The notes: generated by a model not told the origin, from the letters alone. A stretch of DNA of 64,000 nt from UBA6170 sp942491385 (GCA_942491385.1 CALOAF010000008.1:124001-188000), one strand, 5' to 3'; positions 16,125 to 26,048 are shown, counted from the stretch's first letter. Program-made: numbers and translations.

Positions 16125-17137
16125 AGCTGGTAGATTATATTCATTTATTGGTTCCTGAAATTGAAAAAGGGCTCAAATCAACAATTCAATCTGATATCCC
16201 CGAATCATTTCCAGGTTTAAGAGAAATGATGGATTATCACTTTGGCTGGATCGAAAGTGGCACAGCTCAACAATCACAGGGCAAACGCATCAGACCAATC
16301 ATCCTTTTATTGAGCAATCTCATTTGTGGTGGAGATTGGAAACAAGCCATACCTGCTGCTATTTCCATAGAACTGATTCATAACTTCTCATTAATACACG
16401 ATGATATAGAAGATCAATCTGACCTTCGTCGTGGTAGAGAGACGTTGTGGAAAATTTATGGTATTGCCCAGGCGATTAATACAGGTGACGCGATGTTTTC
16501 CCTGGCTCAAATTAACATGCTCAAATTAGGAAATGCAATTACTAAACCAACCGGGTTTGATGCCCTGAAAAGATTGAACGAAACTTGTTTGATTTTAACA
16601 GGTGGTCAAAATCTGGACATCTCCTTCGAAAAAGAAATCTGTGTCTCGCAGGATCGCTATTTAGTTATGGTTGAAGGAAAGACAGCAGCTTTATTGTCTG
16701 CTGCTGCAGAAATAGGCGGAATCACTGCTCGAACAACCAAAACCAATCGAAAAGCATTACGTGATTTTGGAAAAGCTTTAGGATTAGCATTTCAGGCCTG
16801 GGATGATTGGCTAGGTATTTGGGGAAAAGAGGAACAGATGGGGAAATCTGCCTCCTCTGACTTATTTTCCGGGAAGAAGACTTTACCGATTTTATTTTCG
16901 TTAGCAAAAGAGGGGGAATTCACAAAAATTTATCATTCTGTAGGTGCAACCGACGTAAATTTTCAAGAATTACTGATTTTGTTAGAAAAAGAAGGGGCAA
17001 AAGAATTCACAGAAAATATTGCTAAACAACTTACGGATAATGCTTTGAAATCCCTTGATAAATTAAAAGTGGTGGATGAAAATGCCTTTCAGTCACTACA
17101 GGAATTGACTGAGCTGTTAATTAAGAGAAATCACTAG
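16121..17137 (+). CDS. Polyprenyl (geranylgeranyl-type) diphosphate synthase
   Basis: 338 residues, a trans-isoprenyl synthase. The first aspartate-rich motif is DDIEDQSDLRRG, with GKRIRP before it. The second is AWDDWLGIWG, where the usual final Asp is Gly, a form seen in some bacterial members of the family. It builds linear prenyl diphosphates for quinones, carotenoids or membrane lipids. The chain length cannot be told from sequence alone. It starts inside the fni stop (ATGA). Confidence 0.92.
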   Translation: MKLVDYIHLLVPEIEKGLKSTIQSDIPESFPGLREMMDYHFGWIESGTAQQSQGKRIRPIILLLSNLICGGDWKQAIPAAISIELIHNFSLIHDDIEDQSDLRRGRETLWKIYGIAQAINTGDAMFSLAQINMLKLGNAITKPTGFDALKRLNETCLILTGGQNLDISFEKEICVSQDRYLVMVEGKTAALLSAAAEIGGITARTTKTNRKALRDFGKALGLAFQAWDDWLGIWGKEEQMGKSASSDLFSGKKTLPILFSLAKEGEFTKIYHSVGATDVNFQELLILLEKEGAKEFTENIAKQLTDNALKSLDKLKVVDENAFQSLQELTELLIKRNH

Positions 17138-17152
17138 TCATAGAGCAAGAAT

Positions 17153-17890
17153 TCAATTCATAGGAACCGTTTGATTCTTAGCTTTTACTTTCAATAAAAG
17201 GAGAATAAACATTGTTATCCAGGCGATGATTTGAAGTACGTTGATTTTTAAGATTATGTTGTTTGGGTTTCCATTAAAGTAATCCAGAAATACCACTAAA
17301 ATTGACAAATTGAAGGCAGATTGTGAAATTAAACCACCTGGAACCAAATTTTGCCTGGAATAATAAATGTTGATACCAATGAATAGTATCAATCCTATGA
17401 TGTAATAGATTTGCAATGGATGTCTAGTTGTACCCCACAGATAAATTGCCCAGGGAAGAGCAGAGGGTTTACCATAAAAATCGCCTGATGCCAATAATGA
17501 GAAGAAGAAAAAGACCAGAAATATCAACAAAGGTAGAGAAATTGCATCCAAGATCTTTAAAAAAGGAAATTTTTTCTTTTGAATAAAAACCAATGCAACC
17601 AGAAGAGAGAGAACCAAACCAGAGGGAAAATCAATAAAGGAAGGACTGATTGAAAATATCGATAATGGATTTTCTAAGAAAATTGAAGGATATTGAATTA
17701 AATACGACAATCTGCCAATAATGATTGTTGATAACAGATAAATGAAAATTAAATTGGATACATCATTTGATTTTAATAAGTACCTGATAGATTGTTTTTC
17801 AACTACTAAAATCGCAATATAAATTCCAATGATAATTAACAAACCAGGTGTTTGGATTGCCAGAGGTCCAATATTTAATACAGGGAACAT
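17153..17890 (-). CDS. Lgt-like polytopic membrane protein
   Basis: 245 residues with about seven transmembrane helices. The start MFPVLNIGPLAIQTPGLLI and the segment GTTRHPLQIYYIIGL resemble prolipoprotein diacylglyceryl transferase. However, the Lgt signature around the catalytic Arg (RIGNF-type) reads LASGDFYGKPS here and lacks that arginine. I call it a divergent family member of uncertain activity. It begins one base after the stop of the thioredoxin-like gene, which suggests joint work in extracytoplasmic thiol chemistry or lipoprotein handling. Confidence 0.7.
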   Translation of the reverse strand: MFPVLNIGPLAIQTPGLLIIIGIYIAILVVEKQSIRYLLKSNDVSNLIFIYLLSTIIIGRLSYLIQYPSIFLENPLSIFSISPSFIDFPSGLVLSLLVALVFIQKKKFPFLKILDAISLPLLIFLVFFFFSLLASGDFYGKPSALPWAIYLWGTTRHPLQIYYIIGLILFIGINIYYSRQNLVPGGLISQSAFNLSILVVFLDYFNGNPNNIILKINVLQIIAWITMFILLLLKVKAKNQTVPMN

Positions 17891-18451
17891 TTATCTCATT
17901 AACTCCTTGATTTTGGATTCAATTAATGCCTCAGACATGGGTCCACCGATAATAATCTCAGATACTTTCCCTGTCTTGTCGATAAAAAAAGTGGAAGGTA
18001 AAGCCTGAACCTGGTACATTTGAGAAACATTGCCATCCAAATCCATAAGTATTGGAAAAGTGAGATTGTTTTCGTTTACAAAATTAACTACATCTGAAAA
18101 ATTATCCTGATAGGTATTATTGATTGCTAATAAAATCAAATCTTGTTCCATGTATTTTTCATGGATTTTTTGCAGTGCAGGCATTTCAATTTGGCAGGGC
18201 TTACACCAACTTGCCCAGACATTGACGATAATAATTTTTCCTTTTAAGGATGACATTTTATATTGTTTGCCTTCCAAATCATTCAAGATGAAATCGGGGG
18301 CGAGAAATCCTTTTTGAGGAGCTTCAAAAATATCCTCTGAAATTTCTTTATTGGTTAAGAATGTGAAAACTACCCAAAGTGATGCGATAACCATCAGGGA
18401 AATGGAAAAGATAATATTTTTTTTGCTAGATTTTTTCATTGCCTCAATCAT
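17891..18451 (-). CDS. TlpA/ResA-type membrane-anchored thioredoxin
   Basis: About 186 residues from the ATG at 18451; a second in-frame ATG at 18439 is also possible. The reading frame is open further to 18622, but that part overlaps the tkt promoter and has no family similarity. A single N-terminal anchor (NIIFSISLMVIASLWVVFTF) is followed by an AhpC/TSA-like fold with FILNDLEGKQ, the redox motif WASWCKPC and ALPSTFFIDKTG. It faces the outside and would reduce or oxidise protein thiols, for example in cytochrome maturation. It is paired with the Lgt-like gene. Confidence 0.88.
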   Translation of the reverse strand: MIEAMKKSSKKNIIFSISLMVIASLWVVFTFLTNKEISEDIFEAPQKGFLAPDFILNDLEGKQYKMSSLKGKIIIVNVWASWCKPCQIEMPALQKIHEKYMEQDLILLAINNTYQDNFSDVVNFVNENNLTFPILMDLDGNVSQMYQVQALPSTFFIDKTGKVSEIIIGGPMSEALIESKIKELMR

Positions 18452-18588
18452 AATATGAAATTTAGGTAAGTCAAACATTTTAGTAGCATCATAAAGGGGT
18501 AGGATATATTCTGCCATATTCCAACAATAAGTGTAGAAATAGTCAGAGGTTATAATAAAAGAAGAAAATAATATTGAAGGAAAACAAC

Positions 18589-20598
18589 ATGGAAAAAAAT
18601 TCATCTCTTGAACAGCAAGCAATTAAAACGATTCGGTTTCTCTCAGCTGATGGCGTACAAACCGCGAATTCAGGTCATCCCGGATTGCCGATGGGGACTG
18701 CGACGATTGCATATACGGTTTGGACAAAACACTTGAAGCATAACCCCAGGAATCCAAATTGGGTTGATCGAGATCGGTTTGTGTTATCAGGCGGACATGG
18801 ATCCATGCTGTTGTATTCTCTGTTGTATCTCACTGGGTATGATTTACCTTTGGATCAGTTAAAAAAATTCCGACAACTTGGCAGTAAGACGCCTGGACAC
18901 CCTGAAGTGGGGGTCACACCAGGTGTGGAAACAACTACAGGACCTTTAGGGCAAGGATTTGCGAATGGGGTTGGATTTGGTATCGCAGAGGCGCATTTAG
19001 CTGCCAACTACAATTCACCCGACCAGGAAAAGTTAGTGGATCATTATGTATATGCGATTGTCACGGATGGTGATTTGATGGAAGGTGTCGCCTCTGAGGC
19101 AGCGTCTTTAGCTGGTCATCTGAAATTAGGAAAATTAATTTATCTATATGATGATAACCGTATTTCAATCGATGGTTCCACTGATTTGTCTTTCACAGAA
19201 GATCGAGGGATGCGCTTTAATGCTTATGGTTGGCAGGTTTTATATGTAGATGATGGCAATGATGTAGAAAAAATTGATCAGGCGATCATTTCAGCAAAAA
19301 ATGATGCACGACCATCTTTGATCATTTGCCGGACTGTTATCGGTTACGGGCTGCCAACCATGGAAAATACAGCTGACGCGCATGGAAAACCACCTGGCGA
19401 ATCGGAGTTAAAAACAGCCAAAGAGAATGCAGGCTGGCCGGTTGAGCCAAAATTTTTTGTGCCTGAAGAGGTTCTAGAATTCTATAGGTTAGCGGTTAAA
19501 AAAGGCGAACAAAACGATTCAGCATGGAATACAATTTTATTAAAATACAAACAGGAACAACCGGAACAAACTGAAGAATTTCTGAGAAGAATGTCCGGAG
19601 TATTACCTGATGACTGGCAAGTAAATATTCCAGAATTTCCTGCTGATCAAAAAGGGATGGGATCCAGGGTAGCATCCGGGAAAGTAATTAATGCACTCGC
19701 ACTGAAACTGCCTGAATTGATCGGTGGATCAGCTGACCTGACCCCTTCCAATAATACCTGGATTGATGGTGCAATAGATTTTCAAGCGGATACACCTGCC
19801 GGGAGATACTTGCATTTTGGTGTGCGGGAGCATGCAATGGGTGCCATATTAAATGGAATTGCTTTACATAAAGGTTTCATACCGTACGGAGCATCCTTTC
19901 TGGTGTTTACAGATTATGCGCGACCCGCTATTCGCTTATCTGCTTTGTCACATATTCCGGTTAAATGGATTTTCACGCATGATTCAATTGGTGTGGGAGA
20001 AGATGGTCCCACCCACCAGCCGGTGGAACATCTTGCTTCTTTACGCGCGATGCCTGGTTTGATTGACCTGAGACCAGCAGACGCGAATGAGGTGGCTGTT
20101 GCCTGGAAAGTTGCGATTCAGACACAAAATAAACCGGTATTAATGGCGTTATCGAGACAAAATCTTACCACGTTAGACCGCCAATATTTCAATCCAGCAG
20201 AAGGTCTTATCAAAGGAGCTTATATTCTTAAGGATTATGGGTTCGAAAAACCCGATCTTATCATCATAGCGACCGGATCAGAGGTGGTATTGGTCGTAAA
20301 TGCTGCTGAAGAATTGAAAGAACGGGGGTGGAACATCCGTGTGGTATCAATGCCGAGTTGGTATTTATTTGAACAGCAAGACCAGGCTTACAAAGATAGT
20401 GTATTATTGCCGGATGTCAGAAAAAGGATAGCAGTTGAAGCTGGATCTGAATTTGGTTGGGAGAAATGGGTAGGTGATGCAGGCAGAATAATTGGTATGA
20501 CTCAATTTGGAGAATCCGGCAAGTTTGAGGAGATTTATCCGTATCTTGGATTTTCTGTTGAAAATATTGTAAAAACTGCTTTAGAACTTCTCAAATAA
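18589..20598 (+). CDS. tkt: Transketolase
   Basis: 669 residues from the ATG at 18589, which has GAAGGA eight bases before it. A TTG at 18574 is possible but less likely. Thiamine-diphosphate site: GDGDLMEG-type motif (TDGDLMEGVASEA) with the following NN replaced by DDN, and the histidines HGSM and GHP. The pyrimidine domain has GVREHAM, then THDSIGVGEDGPTHQPVEH. It transfers C2 units in the pentose phosphate pathway. It opens an operon tkt-rpiB-tal/pgi with 9- and 14-base gaps. Confidence 0.97.
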   Translation: MEKNSSLEQQAIKTIRFLSADGVQTANSGHPGLPMGTATIAYTVWTKHLKHNPRNPNWVDRDRFVLSGGHGSMLLYSLLYLTGYDLPLDQLKKFRQLGSKTPGHPEVGVTPGVETTTGPLGQGFANGVGFGIAEAHLAANYNSPDQEKLVDHYVYAIVTDGDLMEGVASEAASLAGHLKLGKLIYLYDDNRISIDGSTDLSFTEDRGMRFNAYGWQVLYVDDGNDVEKIDQAIISAKNDARPSLIICRTVIGYGLPTMENTADAHGKPPGESELKTAKENAGWPVEPKFFVPEEVLEFYRLAVKKGEQNDSAWNTILLKYKQEQPEQTEEFLRRMSGVLPDDWQVNIPEFPADQKGMGSRVASGKVINALALKLPELIGGSADLTPSNNTWIDGAIDFQADTPAGRYLHFGVREHAMGAILNGIALHKGFIPYGASFLVFTDYARPAIRLSALSHIPVKWIFTHDSIGVGEDGPTHQPVEHLASLRAMPGLIDLRPADANEVAVAWKVAIQTQNKPVLMALSRQNLTTLDRQYFNPAEGLIKGAYILKDYGFEKPDLIIIATGSEVVLVVNAAEELKERGWNIRVVSMPSWYLFEQQDQAYKDSVLLPDVRKRIAVEAGSEFGWEKWVGDAGRIIGMTQFGESGKFEEIYPYLGFSVENIVKTALELLK

Positions 20599-20607
20599 GG
20601 AGCAAAA

Positions 20608-21063
20608 ATGCGCATAGCTATAGGGTGTGATCATGGCGGATATCCGTTAAAGTTTATAATTATTGAGGCAATTACTTCACTTGGTCATGAAGTAGTAGAT
20701 TTCGGAACGGACAATGGAGAAATTAGTGTGGATTTTCCAGATTATGTCTATAAGGTATGTGATGCTATTCAACGTACTGTTGCCGAGCGTGGCATCATCC
20801 TATGTGGATCAGGAGTGGGAGCCAGTGTAGCCGCCAATAAAATGAAAGGAATCATTGCCGGACTTTGCCATGATCATTATTCAGCACATCAAGGCGTAGA
20901 ACATGACCACATGAATGTCCTATGTATGGGGGCTCGGGTCATTGGACCAGCCATTGCTGAAGAGCTAACAAAAGCATTTATATCTGCGCATGAGGATCAC
21001 AATGAAAGATTTGTGCGACGTATGGAAAAAGTAAAAAAATTGGAAGAATTCGGTCATTTATAA
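20608..21063 (+). CDS. rpiB: Ribose-5-phosphate isomerase B
   Basis: 151 residues. It begins MRIAIGCDHGGYPLK and has the catalytic region GIILCGSGVGASVAANK (Cys then GSG) and HDHYSAHQGVEHDHMN, all family hallmarks. It interconverts ribose 5-phosphate and ribulose 5-phosphate, feeding the transketolase and transaldolase on either side. Confidence 0.97.
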   Translation: MRIAIGCDHGGYPLKFIIIEAITSLGHEVVDFGTDNGEISVDFPDYVYKVCDAIQRTVAERGIILCGSGVGASVAANKMKGIIAGLCHDHYSAHQGVEHDHMNVLCMGARVIGPAIAEELTKAFISAHEDHNERFVRRMEKVKKLEEFGHL

Positions 21064-21077
21064 AAATTGAGGTAGAA

Positions 21078-23849
21078 ATGAATCAAATAGAAAAGTTACA
21101 TCAATTGGGGCAATCCATATGGTATGACAACATCGAAAGAAGTTTATTAAAAAATGGTGAAATTGAAAGAATGATCAAAGCCGGAGAAATCCGTGGTGTG
21201 ACCTCCAATCCATCCATTTTCCAAAATGCGATCGCAAAATCTACTGATTATGATTCAGCCTTACAACCCATGGCATGGTCTGATTGGGATGCTGAAGATA
21301 TTTTCTTCCAACTTGCAATCGAAGATATTCAGGAAACCGCTGATTTATTCCTCCCACTTTATTTAGAAACCAATGGCAGTGATGGTTTTGTCAGTTTAGA
21401 GGTAAACCCAAAACTGGCTTATGACACTGAAGGAACGATAAAACAGGCGAAAGAGCTTTGGTCAAGGGTAAATCGTAATAATTTGATGATAAAAATTCCA
21501 GCCACAAAAGAAGGCTTACCTGCGATTCGACAAGCTATTGCCGCTGGATTGAATATAAATATAACCTTGATATTTTCGGTAACAAGATATGCGGAAGTAA
21601 TCAATGCATACCTCTCGGGGCTTGAAGATCGGGTTAAACATAATTTACCCATCAAAAACATTGCTTCTGTTGCTTCTTTTTTTGTATCACGAGTAGATAC
21701 AAAAGTTGATTCAATTCTAGAAATTTTAGTTAGTGAAAATAAGATAGATCAGCAACAATTTTTTGATTTGAGAGGAAGGGCAGCAATTGCTAACTCCAGG
21801 CTTGCATATGAATTATTTGAAGAAATATTTTCCACAAACCGCTTCAGGATATTATCAGAATATGGAGCAAATATTCAGCGACCATTATGGGCTTCAACTT
21901 CCACGAAGAACCCTGAATATTACGACGTAATTTATGTCGAAGAGTTGGTAGGTGAAAATACTGTGAATACCATGCCGCCACAAACCTTAGATGCATTCAG
22001 AGATCACGGAAAAGCGGAAACAAAAATTAGAAACAATGTTGAAAGTGCAAAAATAATAGTTGAGTCATTGAGCAGTATTGGCATTGAAATGAATTCCGTC
22101 ACTCAAGAATTAGAAGATGAAGGTATAAAAGCATTTGGAAAAGCATTTATTGCGTTGCTGGAAACCATCGAAGAGAGAAAAACGACTCTACTAAATCAAT
22201 TAAACGGATTAAACAATTCAATCAAGAATAGAATTGAGGATCTAGACAATGAACAAATCGTTACTCGAATTTATGAAAAAGATACGTCGGTATGGGTCAA
22301 AAACTCACAAAATTCAAAAGAGATTCAGGATCGCTTAGGTTGGTTAGATGCTCCATTTATTTGTCCGAAGATTGTGGAGGAAATAAATTTATTTCGGGAT
22401 GAACTCGTCCAGGAAGGATTTACGCATGCGCTTCTTCTTGGAATGGGGGGGTCCTCTTTAGCTGCAGAAGTGATGAGTTTATTCTTTAGAGGTTATGCTG
22501 AGGGTCTTCAGGTTTCCATTTTAGATTCAACGGATCCTCGCCAGGTTAAAATGGCGGTGGAAAATCATCCTAAAGGGAAGACGATTTATATAGTTTCGAG
22601 TAAGTCTGGGGGTACGACTGAGGTGCAGGCATTTCTAGCGTATTTTTATCATCAAATGGAAAAATATGCCGGCAATGAAGCTGGGAAATATTTCATAGCC
22701 ATCACTGATCCTGATACTGGGTTATCAAGGCAAGCAAGTGAGTTAGGTTTCAGGAAAATTTTTTTTGCTGATCCGAATGTTGGTGGCAGATTTTCAGCAT
22801 TAACGGTGTTTGGTTTGGTTCCAGCTGCATTATTCGGTGTGGAAATTGAAACATTATTGCAAAATACACGAAATTTTGCGAAATTTTGCCGTCCAGGGGT
22901 ACCCTCTGGCAGAAATCCTGGGCTAGTCCTGGGTGCAATAATAGCCGAGGCAAGTATACAAGGAATGGATAAGTTAACTATCATTGCTGAAGAGCCTTTT
23001 CGTTCCTTGGGGTCATGGTTGGAACAATTAATTGCTGAATCAAGCGGTAAACACGGGAAAGGGATTGTTCCAATTGATAATGAGCCTTTCGCTGATGTTG
23101 AACTTTATTCCAAAGATCGCATTTTTGTATACTTCAAAAATGATGGGATATTTGAACAAAGAATTAATGAAATTGCAACCGCTGGTCATCCATTGATCAC
23201 GTATGAAATGAAGAATCCTTATGAATTAGGATCAGAATTCTTTCGTTGGGAATTGGCTACAGCAGTGGCTTGTGCCATCTTAGAGGTCAATGCATTTGAC
23301 CAACCAGATGTTCAGGATAACAAAAACCGTACAAAAAAGAAAATTTCTGAATATTCAGTATCAGGGAAATTCTCCCTAGGCAAACCTGCGTTTGAGAACG
23401 AAATTGCTAAAATTTTTAGCAATCAAAACGATATCAATATCGCTGGAAATGATCTGAAAGAAATAATTAAAAGATTTCTCAAGTTGCGTAATGGTGGAGA
23501 TTATATTGCTATCAATGCCTATTTGCCTCGCACACAGAAAATTGAAAACAATTTACAGGAGTTTCGTAAATTTGTGCTAACCCAGACAAATCAAGCAACA
23601 ACCTTGGGTTTTGGTCCGAGATTTTTACACTCAAGTGGTCAATTGCATAAAGGGGGGCCTAATATTGGTTTGTTCATTCAAATTGTGGATAGATCTGACC
23701 AGGACATCGAAATACTTGGTTGGGATTTAACATTTGGAACATTGTTATATGCGCAAGCCCTGGGTGATTATGAAGCGCTGGTGAATCGCAATAGAAGAAT
23801 AATTCGCATAGAATTGAAGCAATCCAACGTAGAAGAAATGTGGAAATAG
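21078..23849 (+). CDS. Bifunctional transaldolase / glucose-6-phosphate isomerase
   Basis: 923 residues. Residues 1 to about 365 are a transaldolase barrel: SIWYDNIERS, GVTSNPSIF and the Schiff-base lysine in LMIKIPATKEGLPA. From about residue 400 a phosphoglucose isomerase follows: LLGMGGSSLAAEVM, VSSKSGGTTEV, SLGSWLEQLIAES, and near the end RFLHSSGQLHKGGPN. The fusion puts the sugar-phosphate exchange and the fructose-6-phosphate/glucose-6-phosphate step on one polypeptide. Such fusions are known from several bacterial groups. It ends the tkt operon. Confidence 0.95.
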   Translation: MNQIEKLHQLGQSIWYDNIERSLLKNGEIERMIKAGEIRGVTSNPSIFQNAIAKSTDYDSALQPMAWSDWDAEDIFFQLAIEDIQETADLFLPLYLETNGSDGFVSLEVNPKLAYDTEGTIKQAKELWSRVNRNNLMIKIPATKEGLPAIRQAIAAGLNINITLIFSVTRYAEVINAYLSGLEDRVKHNLPIKNIASVASFFVSRVDTKVDSILEILVSENKIDQQQFFDLRGRAAIANSRLAYELFEEIFSTNRFRILSEYGANIQRPLWASTSTKNPEYYDVIYVEELVGENTVNTMPPQTLDAFRDHGKAETKIRNNVESAKIIVESLSSIGIEMNSVTQELEDEGIKAFGKAFIALLETIEERKTTLLNQLNGLNNSIKNRIEDLDNEQIVTRIYEKDTSVWVKNSQNSKEIQDRLGWLDAPFICPKIVEEINLFRDELVQEGFTHALLLGMGGSSLAAEVMSLFFRGYAEGLQVSILDSTDPRQVKMAVENHPKGKTIYIVSSKSGGTTEVQAFLAYFYHQMEKYAGNEAGKYFIAITDPDTGLSRQASELGFRKIFFADPNVGGRFSALTVFGLVPAALFGVEIETLLQNTRNFAKFCRPGVPSGRNPGLVLGAIIAEASIQGMDKLTIIAEEPFRSLGSWLEQLIAESSGKHGKGIVPIDNEPFADVELYSKDRIFVYFKNDGIFEQRINEIATAGHPLITYEMKNPYELGSEFFRWELATAVACAILEVNAFDQPDVQDNKNRTKKKISEYSVSGKFSLGKPAFENEIAKIFSNQNDINIAGNDLKEIIKRFLKLRNGGDYIAINAYLPRTQKIENNLQEFRKFVLTQTNQATTLGFGPRFLHSSGQLHKGGPNIGLFIQIVDRSDQDIEILGWDLTFGTLLYAQALGDYEALVNRNRRIIRIELKQSNVEEMWK

Positions 23850-23862
23850 ATTTTTGTAAATT

Positions 23863-24759
23863 TTATTTTTGAATACTAGTTGCTAGAGCGATTGCACCTA
23901 ACATGCCTGCCTTATTTCCCAAACCAGGTGGAACAATATACTCATCCATACGCGATGAAACCATCTCTGATTGAACATAACCATTCAGGTATTCCTGGGT
24001 TTTATTCCATATCATCGGGAAAAGGAATTTCTTTTGCATGACGCCTCCCCCCAAGATGATTCGTTTCGGAGAAAATGAACAAATAAAGGCACTCATCGCT
24101 TGTGCAATGTAATCAACTTCTAGATTCCAGGCCAGATGCTCATCATTCAGGTCTTCAGCAGAGATCCCCCAGCGTTCTTTTATCGCCGGACCACTAGCAA
24201 GTCCTTCAAAGCAATTTTGGTGATAAGGGCATTTTCCGGAGTAATTATCCGAAATATTTTGATTCAAGAGAATATGACCCATTTCTGGATGAACCAAACC
24301 ATGCAAAGGTCTATTATTAATAATAGCACCTCCCCCGACTCCAGTACCAATCGTAAAATACAAAAAATCATCCAGATTTTGGGCAGCTCCCCATTTCCCT
24401 TCACCAAGGGCGGCCACATTTACATCGGTATCAAATGAAATGGGTATATTTAAACCTTCTTTGATAGGTTGTAGCAAATTTGTGTTGTTCCATCCCGGTT
24501 TAGGGGTTGTTGAAATATAACCGAAGGTTTGACTTTCAGGGTGCAAATCGATCGGGCCGAAACAACCAATGCCGAGCGAGATCAGATTAATTTTATGTTT
24601 TTGAATAGAATTTTGAAAAAAAGAAACCACTTTTTCAATAGTTTCCTGAGGATTTGTGGTTGGAAACCTGATTTCTTCCAAAATATCATTCGGGTCATTT
24701 GCGATCACACAAACAAATTTAGTTCCACCAGCTTCGATGCCACCGTAATAATTTTTCAT
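23863..24759 (-). CDS. ROK-family sugar kinase (fructokinase-like)
   Basis: 298 residues. It has an ATP site of the ASKHA fold (GGIEAGGTKFVCVIAND), a second glycine-rich motif GTGVGGGAIIN and the zinc motif HMG-type stretch HPEMGH followed by CPYHQNCFEGLASG. The EAGGTKF start resembles the fructokinase/mannokinase branch of the family, not the repressors, and no helix-turn-helix is present. It is convergent with the tkt operon and probably phosphorylates a hexose into the same pathway. Confidence 0.9.
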   Translation of the reverse strand: MKNYYGGIEAGGTKFVCVIANDPNDILEEIRFPTTNPQETIEKVVSFFQNSIQKHKINLISLGIGCFGPIDLHPESQTFGYISTTPKPGWNNTNLLQPIKEGLNIPISFDTDVNVAALGEGKWGAAQNLDDFLYFTIGTGVGGGAIINNRPLHGLVHPEMGHILLNQNISDNYSGKCPYHQNCFEGLASGPAIKERWGISAEDLNDEHLAWNLEVDYIAQAMSAFICSFSPKRIILGGGVMQKKFLFPMIWNKTQEYLNGYVQSEMVSSRMDEYIVPPGLGNKAGMLGAIALATSIQK

Positions 24760-24866
24760 TATATTCTCCTTAGTAGTATATTTCTATCTACGTGTAACCA
24801 ATCTATTTTCGAATCAGGTATAATGTAGGTCGCAATTAATTCCACCAAACTTTTATCTATGAGGAT

Positions 24867-26048
24867 ATGATGGATATTTTTGAAAAATGCTTTTCTTACA
24901 CCACAGCAAAAGATGCTATAAAACATGGAATTTATCCTTATTTTATTCCATTATCAGAAAATGAAGGAACTGTCGTTGAATATCAGGGGCATAAATTGAT
25001 TATGTGTGGTTCAAATAATTACCTGGGATTGACAACACATCCGAAAGTGAAAGAAGCAGCTTGCAGGGCAACCGAACATTTTGGCACCAGTTGTACAGGT
25101 TCCAGATTTTTGAATGGTACTCTGGAGTTCCATGAACAATTAGAACGGGAACTAGCGGAGTGGGTTGGAAAAGAAGCAGCGCTCGTGTTCAGTACAGGCA
25201 TGCAGGTAAATTTGGGCACGGTTTCTGCGATTGTAGGGAGTAAAGATATCGTCGTTCTGGATAAGGATGACCATGCATCGATTGTTGACGGTGCACGCCT
25301 AAGCTTTGGGAAAATTGAACGTTACCGTCATAATGATATGAACCACCTGGAACGTGTTTTAAAGTCAATCCCAGAGGAAGCAGGCAAGATTATTATTGTG
25401 GACGGATTATTCAGTATGGAAGGGGATTTAGCCCCTCTACCTGAAATCATTCCATTGGCTAAGAAATATGGTGCCCGCCTCATGGTTGATGATGCCCATG
25501 GTATGGGTGTTACAGGTGGGGGCCATGGAACCTCAGAACATTTTGGCGTTACAAAAGATGTGGATTTGATTATGTCTACGTTCAGTAAATCATTTGCTTC
25601 TTTGGGTGGATTTATCGCTGGTGATTCGGACGTCGTTCATTACATAAAACATTTTGCCAGATCGTTGATTTTTTCAGCGAGTATCCCGCCAGGGAATGCT
25701 GCAGCAGCATTGGCAGCTTTACAGGTGATGCGGGAAGAACCTGAGAGAATCGCACGGGTCAATCAAGTTGGTGAGAGAATGCGCAAGGGTTTCAAGGATC
25801 TGGGCTTTGATATAGGAAGTTCAGAGACACCAGTCGTACCAATTCTGATTGGATCAGATGAAAAGACATTTTTAACCTGGAAATTATTATTTGATGCCGG
25901 TGTTTTTGTTAATCCTGTTATCAGCCCTGCCGTATCACCAGGACGCCAATTATTAAGGACCAGTTATATGGCGACTCACACTGATGCACAATTGGACGCC
26001 GTTCTGGAGATTTTTAGTCGAATTGGTAAGCAAGTAGGTTTGATCTGA
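24867..26048 (+). CDS. Alpha-oxoamine synthase (serine palmitoyltransferase / KBL / BioF family)
   Basis: 393 residues, PLP-dependent. Conserved pieces include GSNNYLGLTTHPKVKEAA, TGSRFLNGTLEFHEQLE, VDDAHGMGVTG and the PLP lysine in MSTFSKSFASLGG. The region ISPAVSPGRQLLRTSYMATH resembles the form I recall from bacterial serine palmitoyltransferases (VSPAVSP..MATHT), while 2-amino-3-ketobutyrate ligase and BioF are the alternatives. It condenses an amino acid with an acyl-CoA with loss of CO2. Two adjacent ATGs (24867, 24870) follow GAGGA, and the second has the better spacing. No other lipid or biotin gene is beside it. Confidence 0.88.
   Translation: MMDIFEKCFSYTTAKDAIKHGIYPYFIPLSENEGTVVEYQGHKLIMCGSNNYLGLTTHPKVKEAACRATEHFGTSCTGSRFLNGTLEFHEQLERELAEWVGKEAALVFSTGMQVNLGTVSAIVGSKDIVVLDKDDHASIVDGARLSFGKIERYRHNDMNHLERVLKSIPEEAGKIIIVDGLFSMEGDLAPLPEIIPLAKKYGARLMVDDAHGMGVTGGGHGTSEHFGVTKDVDLIMSTFSKSFASLGGFIAGDSDVVHYIKHFARSLIFSASIPPGNAAAALAALQVMREEPERIARVNQVGERMRKGFKDLGFDIGSSETPVVPILIGSDEKTFLTWKLLFDAGVFVNPVISPAVSPGRQLLRTSYMATHTDAQLDAVLEIFSRIGKQVGLI

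Noticed and set aside
15575..16144. 189-residue open frame antisense to fni
   Set aside because: Shadow of the fni coding sequence, low complexity in Ser, Ala and Pro, no start signal.
18452..18622. N-terminal extension of the TlpA-like gene
   Set aside because: Overlaps the tkt start and leader, contains no family similarity, and the membrane anchor begins only after 18439.
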